A stretch of DNA of 64,000 nt from NCBI RefSeq assembly GCF_005047355.1, contig NZ_SUMC01000043.1, forward strand, positions 1-64,000, in the 5' to 3' direction. Under the pieces are notes generated by a model, which did no database searches, was not told the origin of the DNA, and saw only the letters and a program-made list of their open reading frames with translations. Made by a program: the position numbers and the translations under genes. Positions within the stretch are counted from its first letter, which is position 1, and every line of letters starts with the position of its first letter. This document shows, piece by piece, positions 1-7,297 of this stretch. This DNA comes from Actinacidiphila oryziradicis. Its GTDB lineage: Bacteria > Actinomycetota > Actinomycetes > Streptomycetales > Streptomycetaceae.

Positions 1-610
1 CCGGACCAGCGCAGCGACGACCGACAGCGACATCCGCACATCGTCCCAGAACACTCGAAGCCGCGTCGCCAGGATCAGCAAACGCCCAGGCCACAGCCCC
101 GAATCGTATTTTCGAGCGGGACAGGCCATCGGGCTCGTCCTGGACGACGCCGTCTTCCCCCGGATCGCCCGGCGCTGACCCGCCCCACCGGGCTCGCGCT
201 CCTGGCCCCAGCCACGGGCGCGCAGTCCGTAGAGGTGCGACCGCCCGGGGAGCCGGCAGGAAGGGCCCCTGCACAACCGGCGTCCCGGCCGCACGTCCGT
301 GCGCCCAACCGCATCCGCGCGGATCCTCCCACCGCATGCCATTGGCCGGCTTGGCGGGCGAATGTGCGCCCCCGCATTCCTGAGCGGCATCGGTGCTGCC
401 GGAGGTTGTTCACGGGTACGGTCGGCACGCTGCTACCACCCGGTGCCGGACCGGCGCTGCGGCTCGCTTCCCGCCCTCTTCCTCTACACGAAGTGCCGGT
501 CAGGTGACGCCATGACGAGCACACGGGATCCGCCGGTTGCCGGGTGTCCCTGGCGCGGGAGCCTCCGGTGTGCTGACGACGCGCTGCGCGGGGGTTGCGG
601 TCGTGGGTGT
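1..610. other. No supportable gene
   Basis: I see no open frame with recognisable domains, no RNA gene and no clear repeat here. Several short frames overlap in both directions, as expected for very GC-rich noncoding or decayed DNA. The stretch leads into gene fragments, so it is probably rearranged sequence. Confidence 0.5.
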
Positions 611-856
611 TCAGACGACCAGGCCGGTGAGGGGTTCGGTGCCGTCGATGAAGGCGCGGGCCAGGTCGGACAGGCGGCGGTTGTGTGCGCGGGCGTAGGC
701 GCGCAGCGCGGTGAAGGCTGTTTCCATGTCGATGTTGAGGCGTTCGGCGAGTTTCCCCTTGGAGTCCGAGGGCGGCGTGTCGCTTGCCCTGAATGCCGAG
801 GGCGCCCAGGGTGCGTTGGGCTCAGCGAGCGGCATCGAGGAGGTCGAGGACGGCAA
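611..856 (-). pseudogene. ANTAR-domain fragment
   Basis: The last ~50 residues of this frame read like the C-terminal half of an ANTAR RNA-binding domain: a run beginning SDSKGKLAERLNIDMETAF, then helices containing RAYARAHNRRLSDLARAFID, then a short tail. ANTAR proteins of actinobacteria normally carry a GAF or PAS sensor domain before this. Here the first ~30 residues are not ANTAR-like and no sensor domain can be followed upstream on the minus strand. It is therefore a 3' remnant of a GAF/ANTAR regulator. It has no functional link with the catabolic genes and belongs to the scar zone at the left end. Confidence 0.6.
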
Positions 857-1059
857 GTCTGATCGGCCGGGGTGTCATCAGGGGGTTGTCGTGCAAGACG
901 CTGTCACTGTCGGCGAGCGGCGCCAGGGCTGCGGCTACGTCGGCGGGCAGCCCGGTCGCGGTGCCCAGGATGCCGGCCAGGAGTGGCGCAGTGCCGTAAA
1001 CGCACTGTGGAACCGCTGCTGGGCGCTGATTGGTGGCCGGGCAGCGCTGACCGTGACCC

Positions 1060-1167
1060 CGACAACTTCAAGGCCATTGACATTCTGCGCGTCCTAACGC
1101 TCGCCGAAGCACGTGACGAGTCCTTCACACCCCGCACTCTCTGTGCCGGTGTGACAAGCGAAGGAGC
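1060..1167 (+). pseudogene. C-terminal remnant of the mce-locus membrane protein family
   Basis: The plus strand encodes a stretch containing LTLAEARDESFTPRTLCAG. It matches the C-terminus of the gene at 28620-29315 (LTLAEAREESFTPCTICVG), and no start or N-terminal part is present. It faces the 3' end of the paaX gene at 1231-2106, just as the intact gene faces the paaX copy at 28473. This shows that the 1-3 kb region is a rearranged inverted copy of the 27-28.7 kb region. The second Cys of the family's CxxC-like pair is replaced by Arg. Confidence 0.65.
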
Positions 1168-1230
1168 CGGTCGTACGGCAGCGCTGAGGGCCGCTTCTGC
1201 GCCCAGCGCGCGGCGTGCGGTCCGCGGTCC

Positions 1231-2106
1231 TCAGCCGGGCGAGGTCTCCTTGACGACCTCGCGCCACCGGCGCTGCGCGTCGTCGTACCAGCGGGTGCGC
1301 AGCTGGGCGCAGACGACGGCGGCCCGCCTGCCGATCCAGTTCGGCAGCAGCTCCTCCGGCAGCTGCGGGTCCAGGAACGGGAACCGTTGCCACTCGCTGA
1401 CCAGCTGTAGGTGACCGAGGAGCAAAGGGTCGCCCGGCTCGGGTTGCAGACCGCTGAAGCGAATCAGCAACTGCTCGTATTTGGCGGTCATTTTGTCGAA
1501 ATCCCACGCCTTTTGGACGATCTCAGCTTCAGTCAGACCGATCGACAGCGAGCTGCCCACGAAGGCCAGCGTCGATTCACGCAGCCCGAAGTCGTCGATG
1601 ACTTGCTGCACACTGTCGCGGCGATCCGGATGCGGGGACAGCCACACGCCCGGTGTGGGGTTGCCGAACCCTTCCCAACTCAACGCGCCGTAGAGCTTCT
1701 TTCGCACCGAGCGCTGGCTCTGCGGGATGGTGACCAACAGAATCAACCAGTTTCCGCCCCAGCGCCCGGCCGGTTCACTCATCGAGTAAACGCGTTTCGC
1801 GCCCGCCTCGATGAGATGCCGACCCGCCTCGGTCAGCTTCCACTGGACCTCGCGACCGGAACGGTGCCCCGTGATCCAGCCGGCGGACGCACCGCGGGCG
1901 ATCGCCTGCCGCGCGGTCTGCTCCTCGATGCCAAGACGGGTGAGGACATAGAGCAACGACGACGTCCACACCGAGTCCCCGTTCGGCATGACCAGCTCAC
2001 CGAGCACGGTCAGCAGCAGCGACCGCGCGCTCCCGGCCGTGGTCGAGGGGCGCCCAGTGTCGTTTCCACCCCGAGCGGGGTTGGTCGTCACCGCACGCTG
2101 ACCCAT
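1231..2106 (-). CDS. PaaX family transcriptional regulator (copy 1, intact)
   Basis: A 291-residue PaaX/GntR-like repressor. PaaX proteins bind promoter DNA through an N-terminal winged helix and are released by an aryl-CoA thioester. Visible here are the winged-helix region (SARSLLLTVLGELVMP, then TARQAIARGASAGWI, about residues 30-90) and the conserved PaaX C-terminal body (FGNPTPGVWLSPHP; SEWQRFPFLDPQLPEELLP). I chose ATG 2106 because GGGGGAG lies 6 nt upstream; an in-frame ATG at 2133 lacks this. It is divergent from the ligase pseudogene at 2368, with the 31-bp-spaced dyad at 2230-2266 between them. It is closely similar to the frameshifted copy at 27598-28473 and more distantly to 9606-10517, so it may be the working copy of that pair. 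Confidence 0.88.
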   Translation of the reverse strand: MGQRAVTTNPARGGNDTGRPSTTAGSARSLLLTVLGELVMPNGDSVWTSSLLYVLTRLGIEEQTARQAIARGASAGWITGHRSGREVQWKLTEAGRHLIEAGAKRVYSMSEPAGRWGGNWLILLVTIPQSQRSVRKKLYGALSWEGFGNPTPGVWLSPHPDRRDSVQQVIDDFGLRESTLAFVGSSLSIGLTEAEIVQKAWDFDKMTAKYEQLLIRFSGLQPEPGDPLLLGHLQLVSEWQRFPFLDPQLPEELLPNWIGRRAAVVCAQLRTRWYDDAQRRWREVVKETSPG

Positions 2107-2229
2107 AGGACGCTCCCCCAACTCGTTGACCACCGCATTCTACCGTGCTGATCGGTGAGCGGCCGAGCGGTGCGGTGTCGCCGAGCGACCGGCGGCAGGG
2201 GCGCGTCGGCGACTGGGGAACAAAATTAT

Positions 2230-2266
2230 TCTACACTCTTTCAAATTCGCTTCCGTGGGATGTATA
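2230..2266. promoter_or_regulatory. Shared dyad operator/promoter site (TCTACA-N25-TGTATA)
   Basis: TCTACA (2230-2235) and TGTATA (2261-2266) are inverted half-sites separated by exactly 25 bp. On the minus strand the left half is part of TGTAGAAT, a plausible -10 for paaX at 2106. On the plus strand the right half is part of TGTATAAC, a plausible -10 for the ligase pseudogene. The site is the inverted counterpart of 27295-27331, and its inner flanks are also partly conserved. Confidence 0.65.
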
Positions 2267-2367
2267 ACGGTGGTGGCTGCTGGACAAAGTTCGCGGTCGG
2301 GGTGGCCTGCGGGGGCGGGGGCACGGGCCACCCGTCCAGAACCGGGTCAATTCTTGCGGGAGGCGAG

Positions 2368-3093
2368 ATGCCCATCGAGCAGAACCTCCTCACCGAGTCG
2401 TACCGGCCGGCTGAGGGTGGTCACGAGAAGGCTCGCGACTGCACATTGAGGCAACTGCTTCGAGAGGCGGCGAAGGCCGCGCCGGACAGGCTCGCCCTGG
2501 TCGACGGTGTCAGGGACCCGGCCGCGCGTCGGACCTGGACCTATGTGCAGTTCCTCGAAGCGGCGGAGCGTGCGGCCCGCGCGTTGCCGCGACGCTTCGT
2601 GCCCGGGGACCGGATCGCGATCTGGGCACCCGACAGCGCGGACTGGGTCATCGCAGCTGTTCAGCAGGCGTGGACGCGCATGGATCGCACGCTTGATCTG
2701 GGCGCGAAGCGGGTCGAAAGCGGGCGCCGGACGGCGTGTCGGCTTCGTGCTCCCCTGTCGCGGCCAAGCCGAAGCCGCTCCGACCCGCACATTTGGGCCC
2801 CAACCTCTGCTGAACAGCTACGGATCATCCTTCGGCAGGGCATCAGCCTGACGGGGATAGTGCGGGGATGGTGATGGTCGCCGTCAACCCCGCCTACCGT
2901 GCGCAGTTGGGTTACGTCCTCAGGCAGTCACGCGCCGCGGGCTTGTTCTACGCCGGTTCGTACCGCGACTTCGCCGTGACGCCGGTGGTGGACAACGTCG
3001 TCGTGCCACAACTGCTCGAGTTCAAGAAAGCGGTGTCGTGCTCGTATGGGGAGACCTTCCTGGAGTCGGGCGACCCACGGCAGGAACTCCCGC
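2368..3093 (+). pseudogene. AMP-forming acyl-CoA ligase, 5' fragment (decayed)
   Basis: From ATG 2368, preceded by GGGAGGCGAG, the reading frame matches the N-terminus of the ligase at 25551-27206 (LREAAKAAPDRLALVDGV; GDRIAIWAPDSADWVI). It is interrupted after DWVI by about 172 bp absent from the intact paralogue. It then resumes (RQGISLTGI), gains an 11-nt insertion, shifts frame, and continues as VNPAYRAQLGYVLRQSR up to ESGDPRQELP. The homology stops there, before the AMP-binding P-loop. The adenylate-forming core and C-terminal domain are absent, so no ligase can be made. The amidohydrolase starts about 80 nt later. The promoter side retains the shared dyad, so the region may still be transcribed into the amidohydrolase. 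Confidence 0.85.
2653..2824. mobile_element. Small inverted-repeat insertion (MITE-like) in ligase pseudogene
   Basis: Compared with the intact ligase, about 172 bp are inserted between the codons for DWVI and the following ILRQGI. The insert carries a perfect 13-bp inverted repeat near its ends: AGCTGTTCAGCAG at 2655-2667 and CTGCTGAACAGCT at 2807-2819. TCATC occurs on both sides (2648-2652 and 2825-2829) and may be a 5-bp target duplication. It encodes nothing recognisable. The repeats are 2 and 5 nt inside the inferred edges, so the exact boundaries are uncertain. Confidence 0.55.
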
Positions 3094-3171
3094 GCACGAC
3101 CGCCTGCCTCCCGCCGAACGCACGGGGACCGGCCGCGGAGGCATGGCCGATTCGACTCTGGAGGTTGTCCG

Positions 3172-4029
3172 ATGATCGATGACGAGATCGTGGTCGACGC
3201 CCACGTGCACGCCCCGCGTCTGCCCACGCTCAAAAGCTCCTGGCTGGAGTGGGCCGACAAGTTCTCCGGCCGCCATCCGTGGCGTGACGCGTACGACGAC
3301 CGTGGCGACCCCGTACCCGAGCGTCTGGACGCTCTGCTCGCCGCCGAAGGCGTCGACCGGGCGCTGCTGTTCTGCGAGTACAGTCCGCGAGCCACCGGCA
3401 TTCAGTCGTTCGACGACCTGCTGCCGATCGTCGAGTACAACCCGGTGCGGTTCCGTCCGGTGGCAAGCGCCAACCCCCATCTCCACTATCCCATCACCGC
3501 CGAGATCGAGCGGCAACTGGACCTCGGGGCCGTGGCGCTCAAGCTGCACCCGGTGCACGGCGCCTTCTCACCGGCCGCCAGAGAGCTCTACGCGGCGTAC
3601 GCGCTGTGCGCCGAACGCGGCGTCCCCGTCATCGTGCACTCCGGCACCTCCAGCTTCCCGGGAGCGCGGACCGCCTACGGTGCCCCCGAGCTCCTCGCGG
3701 ACGTCATCGAGGACTTCCCCGACGTGCAGTTCGTCTTCGCTCACGGTGGGCGGGGCTGGTGGTACGACAGCGCGGCGATCTTGGCCCTGGGGAGGCCGAA
3801 CGTGTGGCTGGACCTCGCCGGGCTGCCCCCTAGGAAGCTGCCTGAGTACTTCTCCCGGTTCGACCTGCCGAGGCTCGCCACCAAGTGGATCTTCGGGACC
3901 GACTGGCCCGGAGTGCCAGGGGCCTCCCGCAATGTGGCCGCCCTGCGCGAACTGGGCCTGCCCGCCGACACCGTGCGCGCCGTGCTGTCCGGCAACGCCG
4001 CCAAGATCTTCCCTGGACTTGGGGTGTGA
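3172..4029 (+). CDS. Amidohydrolase family protein (Amidohydro_2)
   Basis: A 285-residue TIM-barrel metal hydrolase or decarboxylase of the amidohydrolase-2 group (relatives include ACMSD and 2-pyrone-4,6-dicarboxylate lactonase). Visible motifs are VDAHVHAP near residue 10 (HxH metal ligands), ALKLHPVH, VIVHSGTSSFPG, FVFAHGGRGWWY and KWIFGTDWPG (C-terminal Asp). ATG 3172 follows GGAGG by 7 nt. A C-terminal fragment of a paralogue lies at 13416-13814, where it directly precedes the full thiolase. Here the intact copy directly precedes a thiolase stub, so the ancestral order was amidohydrolase then thiolase. Its substrate is unknown; a ring-cleavage or lactone intermediate is an inference from context. 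Confidence 0.85.
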   Translation: MIDDEIVVDAHVHAPRLPTLKSSWLEWADKFSGRHPWRDAYDDRGDPVPERLDALLAAEGVDRALLFCEYSPRATGIQSFDDLLPIVEYNPVRFRPVASANPHLHYPITAEIERQLDLGAVALKLHPVHGAFSPAARELYAAYALCAERGVPVIVHSGTSSFPGARTAYGAPELLADVIEDFPDVQFVFAHGGRGWWYDSAAILALGRPNVWLDLAGLPPRKLPEYFSRFDLPRLATKWIFGTDWPGVPGASRNVAALRELGLPADTVRAVLSGNAAKIFPGLGV

Positions 4030-4037
4030 GGGCACCG

Positions 4038-4121
4038 ATGAAGGCTGTGTATGTGGTCGACGCCTGCCGTACCCCCACAGACAGGGCCAAGGGCCGACTG
4101 ACCGGCGTGCGACCGGACGGC
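4038..4121 (+). pseudogene. Thiolase N-terminal stub
   Basis: ATG 4038, 9 nt after the amidohydrolase stop, opens a frame with AVYVVDACRTPTDRAKG. This is nearly the same as the start of the thiolase at 12217-13407 (AVYVVDACRTPIGKAKG). Homology ends after about 28 residues, at GVRPDG, and unrelated sequence follows. None of the thiolase catalytic residues is present. It marks the breakpoint of a duplicated amidohydrolase-thiolase pair. Confidence 0.85.
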
Positions 4122-4412
4122 GCGCCGTACTCGCGGCGCAGGCAGTCGGAGCACAGACGCATCAGCCCCGCGCTCGCCGGGACGGCATGGGACCGGCCGG
4201 CCATCGCACGGGCCCGGTTGTCGTTCTGCCGCGGCACCACCGACGGAACTCGTCGACCTGCGGCAACGCGGTTGTGCGCCAGGTTCGTTTCCCGCGTTGC
4301 CGGAGATCGTTTCCCGCCGCTCGGAGCGCCGGACCTCGCGGACCTGGAGGCCTCGGCCGACAACTCGTCCACGCAGCACGGGAGTTTCGTCGGTGCCCCG
4401 GGTGGAAGGGCC

Positions 4413-4920
4413 TGGCTGCGAGTTCCTCGGCCAGCAGCTGATCGCCGTCGTCGAAGGGGTCCGGGGTGCGGTGCCGGGCGAAGATCACGACGCCCAGGGG
4501 GGTGCCGCGGGCCTGCACCGGCACCACCATCGTCGAGTGGACCCCGTGGGTACGGATGCTGCGAATACGCTCCGGTCTTCCGGCCGCCCACCAGCGCAGG
4601 GTCTCCTCGTCGACCGGATGCCGTACGGCTTTGCCCGCGGCCAGGGCCCGAGCGGGCGGTGACTGCTCGTGGTACGTGTGCCGCTCGCCCGACAGGACCA
4701 CCGACTCGGGACATCCCTCCAGTACCGACCGCCGGGGCCACTCGCGGAAGATGAGGGCGCGCGGGGGCACAGCCGGTTCCGCCTCCTCTCCGGACAGGAC
4801 CGCATCGAGCAGGTCGACGGTGACGAAGTCGGCGAACCGCTCGACGGCCACCTCGGACAGTTCCTCGGCGGTACGGATCAGGTCCAGCGCGGTCCCCCCG
4901 GCGGGTAGGCCGAGGGCGAT
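4413..4920 (-). pseudogene. GAF-domain fragment (SpoIIE/RsbU phosphatase type)
   Basis: The minus strand encodes LIRTAEELSEVAVERFADFV followed by a GAF-like core (TMVVPVQARGTPLGVVIFAR; PFDDGDQLLAEELAA). This arrangement is typical of the GAF domain in actinobacterial PP2C/SpoIIE-type phosphatases. No PP2C catalytic domain follows: after AEELAA (about 4413) the reading becomes low-complexity. No PAS domain or start is evident upstream. It is a double-ended remnant unrelated to the neighbouring catabolic genes. The rest of 4122-5063 holds nothing I can support. Confidence 0.65.
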
Positions 4921-5063
4921 CGGGCCGCCGGAGGCGTTGGTGCGCTCGGGGTGGGCACGCGTCTCTTGCTGCCGGCCTTACGCCACCGGCGCGAACGGCA
5001 GCGGCGGTCGGGGGTGACGGCGATCCAGGCGAGCTTGGCGGCCGCCGAGCCGCGGGCGTCCGG

Positions 5064-6104
5064 TCACGCGGGCGTGTAGAGGCCGGCCTCGACGGTGCCG
5101 TCGGCAGTACGGGTCAGCCGGCCCTGTTCGACCAGGACGTCGAGGTGGGCGAGGGTCTCGGTGACCGCGAGGCACTGGTTGAACAGGTCGAGGTCCTCGA
5201 TGCGGCGGTTCCTCCTGGTCCAGCCGAGCCGTCCGGCGACCAGCCGGGCGGTGTCGCAGCCGGCCTCCACCACGGCGGCGATCTCGTCCAGGCGACGGCC
5301 GTGGTGGTCCAGGAGCTGGTCGATCCGCCGGTGGGTGCTGGGCGAGACGGGTCCGTGCGCGGGCAGGAACCGCTGGTCGGGCAGGGCGCGGACGGCCCGC
5401 AGCGAGCGGAGGTAGTCGCGCAGCGGGGAGGCCGCGGGGGCCGGCTCGAAGCCGATCGAGGGCGTGATGTGCGGCAGCACGTGGTCACCGGCGTAGAGGT
5501 CGCCGCGCTCGCTGTCGAGGAAGACGACGTGGCCCTGAGTGTGCCCGGGGGTGGCGATCGCCTGGAGCGCCCGGTCCCCCACCTTCACCGGGACCGGCGC
5601 GTCCACCCACTCGTCCGGCGGCTCCCAGTCGGAGATCACGTGGCTGGGCGGGAGTTCCTCGGTCAGGCGGTCGCTGAGGTCGTCGGCGCCGGCCCGGCGC
5701 AACTGGAGGCGCAGCCCGCCCCAGGGGTCGGCGTTCGCGTCCCGGGCGTGCCGCAGGCTCGCCTCCTCGCCGCGGCCCAGCAGAATCCGGGAGCCGAACT
5801 CGCGGCGCAGCAGCACGGCCATCGTGTAGTGGTCCCGGTGCACGTGCGTGATCAGATAGCGGTCCACGTCGCCGAAGCCGCAGTCCAGGGCGCCCAGCGC
5901 TGCCTTCATCGCCTCGCGCGCCTCGGCCAGTGCCCAGCCTGAGTCGACGACGACGAGGCCGGTGCGGGTGCGCAGCGCGTACACGTTGACGGCGCGCAGG
6001 CCGTCGGAAGGCAGCGGCAGGGGGATGCGGTAGACGCCCGCGGAGACCTCGAAGACCCCTGGACGCGTCCAGTCGCCGCCCGGATCGTCGAACTCGATCT
6101 CCAT
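5064..6104 (-). CDS. MBL-fold metallo-hydrolase
   Basis: A 346-residue metallo-beta-lactamase-fold hydrolase. The binuclear zinc motif THVHRDH is near residue 90, followed by GHTQGHVV (third His), LYAGDHVLP (bridging Asp) and FLPAHGP (last His). The C-terminal ~80 residues resemble the helical/winged tail of MBL proteins related to hydroxyacylglutathione and acyl-thioester hydrolases. The start is ATG 6104 with GAGAGAG upstream. It is monocistronic on the minus strand, ~200 bp beyond the aldo/keto reductase terminator, with a 6-bp-arm inverted repeat at 6182-6200 in its promoter region. A role as a thioesterase relieving dead-end acyl-CoAs is an inference only. Confidence 0.8.
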   Translation of the reverse strand: MEIEFDDPGGDWTRPGVFEVSAGVYRIPLPLPSDGLRAVNVYALRTRTGLVVVDSGWALAEAREAMKAALGALDCGFGDVDRYLITHVHRDHYTMAVLLRREFGSRILLGRGEEASLRHARDANADPWGGLRLQLRRAGADDLSDRLTEELPPSHVISDWEPPDEWVDAPVPVKVGDRALQAIATPGHTQGHVVFLDSERGDLYAGDHVLPHITPSIGFEPAPAASPLRDYLRSLRAVRALPDQRFLPAHGPVSPSTHRRIDQLLDHHGRRLDEIAAVVEAGCDTARLVAGRLGWTRRNRRIEDLDLFNQCLAVTETLAHLDVLVEQGRLTRTADGTVEAGLYTPA

Positions 6105-6181
6105 ATGTCTCTCTCAATCCTCGTACAGCGTGGCAGTGGCGCAGGCCGTCCCACACTCTACAACTTCTGGCACCAGAACCA

Positions 6182-6200
6182 TAGATGCGTGTGACATCTA
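6182..6200. promoter_or_regulatory. Inverted repeat TAGATG-N7-CATCTA
   Basis: A perfect 6-bp-arm palindrome with a 7-nt spacer lies 78 nt upstream of the MBL-hydrolase start. It looks like an operator for a dimeric regulator. It differs from the 31-bp-spaced dyad found elsewhere, although a TCTACA at 6157 lies close by. Confidence 0.4.
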
Positions 6201-6223
6201 TCGCCGAAGCCCCTGGACGCGCG

Positions 6224-6256
6224 ACGGGACGGATCCGGCGCGCGGACCCGTCCCGT
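6224..6256 (-). terminator. Hairpin downstream of the aldo/keto reductase
   Basis: ACGGGACGGATCCG (6224-6237) pairs with CGGACCCGTCCCGT (6243-6256) with one mismatch around a 5-nt loop. It lies about 45 nt beyond the reductase stop on the minus strand. There is no T-run, as is common in this GC range. Confidence 0.55.
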
Positions 6257-6301
6257 GCAGTGCTGCAAGCGTTCCAGAGGTGTTCCAGGTGTTCCAGGCT
6301 G

Positions 6302-7297
6302 TCAGCCGGGCAGGAAGGTCGCCCCCGCGGCGGTGTCCGCCGGGAAACGCCGGTCCAGCTCGGCGATCTCCTCCACCGACAGCCGCACCTCGGCGGCCGC
6401 CAGGTTCTCCGTCAGGTGCGCGGGGTTGCGTGTGCCGGGGATCGGCACCGCGCCCCGGGCCAGCAGCCAGGCCAGCGCGAGCCGGCCGGGGGTGCAGCCC
6501 TTGTCGCGGGCGATGTCGCGCAGCGGCGCGAACCGGTCCCGGTTCACCGCCAGGGTCTCCGCGCAGAATCGCGGGTAGCGCGAGCGCAGGTCGCCGCGCG
6601 GCACCTCGGCCACCTCCGCGGAGCCGTCCAGATAGCGGGGGTCGGCGAGGAAGCCGCTGCCCAGCGGCCCCCAGGCGACGAAGCCGACGCCCAGCTCGTC
6701 GCAGGCCGGGACGAGCGCTGCCTCCGCCTGCCGGCTGAAAAGCGAGTACTCGAACTGCACGGCGGCCACGGGGTGCACGGTCGCGGCCTTGCGCAACTGC
6801 GCCGCGTCCACGTTGGACAACCCGATGTGCCGGACCTTGCCCGCGGCGACCTGCTCGGCCATGGCGCCGACGGTCTCCTCGACCGGCACCTCGGGGTCGG
6901 GGAAGTGCAGGTACCACAGGTCCACGTGGTCGGTGCCGAGGCGGCGCAGGCTCGCGTCGATGGCCTCGGCCACGTGGGCGGGGCTGCCGTCCACGAACGG
7001 CCGCATGCGGTAGCCGGCGTCGACCGGCCGGCCCTGGTCGGGGCCGACGTAGCCGAACTTCGTGGCGATGACGACCTCGTCGCGCCGGCCGGCCACGGTC
7101 CGGCCGATCAACTCCTCGTTCTCGCCGGGGCGGCGGCCGTAGGCGTCGGAGGTGTCGATGAAGCCGGCTCCGCCGTCGAGCGCGGCGCGGATCACTTCCT
7201 CGGCCTGCTGCTCGGCGATCTCTCCGTACACCCCCGACAGGACCATCGCGCCTAGTCCGAGCGGGGGGACTTCCAGGTCGGGGCCGAGCCGGGTCAC
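6302..7297 (-). CDS. Aldo/keto reductase
   Basis: A 331-residue NAD(P)H-dependent reductase of the AKR superfamily. Motifs include the catalytic Asp/Tyr region (FIDTSDAYG), the catalytic Lys (ATKFGYVG), the catalytic His (DLWYLHFPDP), the strand/loop HIGLSNV and the cofactor-binding tail (PIPGTRNPAHLTENLAA). The start is GTG 7297, overlapping the stop of the upstream dehydrogenase by 4 nt (GTGA), so the two are translationally coupled. Reading further upstream would run antisense-like sequence through the dehydrogenase gene. It may reduce an aldehyde or ketone intermediate or detoxify leaked semialdehyde; the substrate is not deducible. Confidence 0.85.
   Translation of the reverse strand: MTRLGPDLEVPPLGLGAMVLSGVYGEIAEQQAEEVIRAALDGGAGFIDTSDAYGRRPGENEELIGRTVAGRRDEVVIATKFGYVGPDQGRPVDAGYRMRPFVDGSPAHVAEAIDASLRRLGTDHVDLWYLHFPDPEVPVEETVGAMAEQVAAGKVRHIGLSNVDAAQLRKAATVHPVAAVQFEYSLFSRQAEAALVPACDELGVGFVAWGPLGSGFLADPRYLDGSAEVAEVPRGDLRSRYPRFCAETLAVNRDRFAPLRDIARDKGCTPGRLALAWLLARGAVPIPGTRNPAHLTENLAAAEVRLSVEEIAELDRRFPADTAAGATFLPG

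Noticed and set aside
2139..2175. A further dyad copy beginning at TCTACC (2139)
   Set aside because: The position 31 bp to the right reads GTGCGG and does not match the second half-site.
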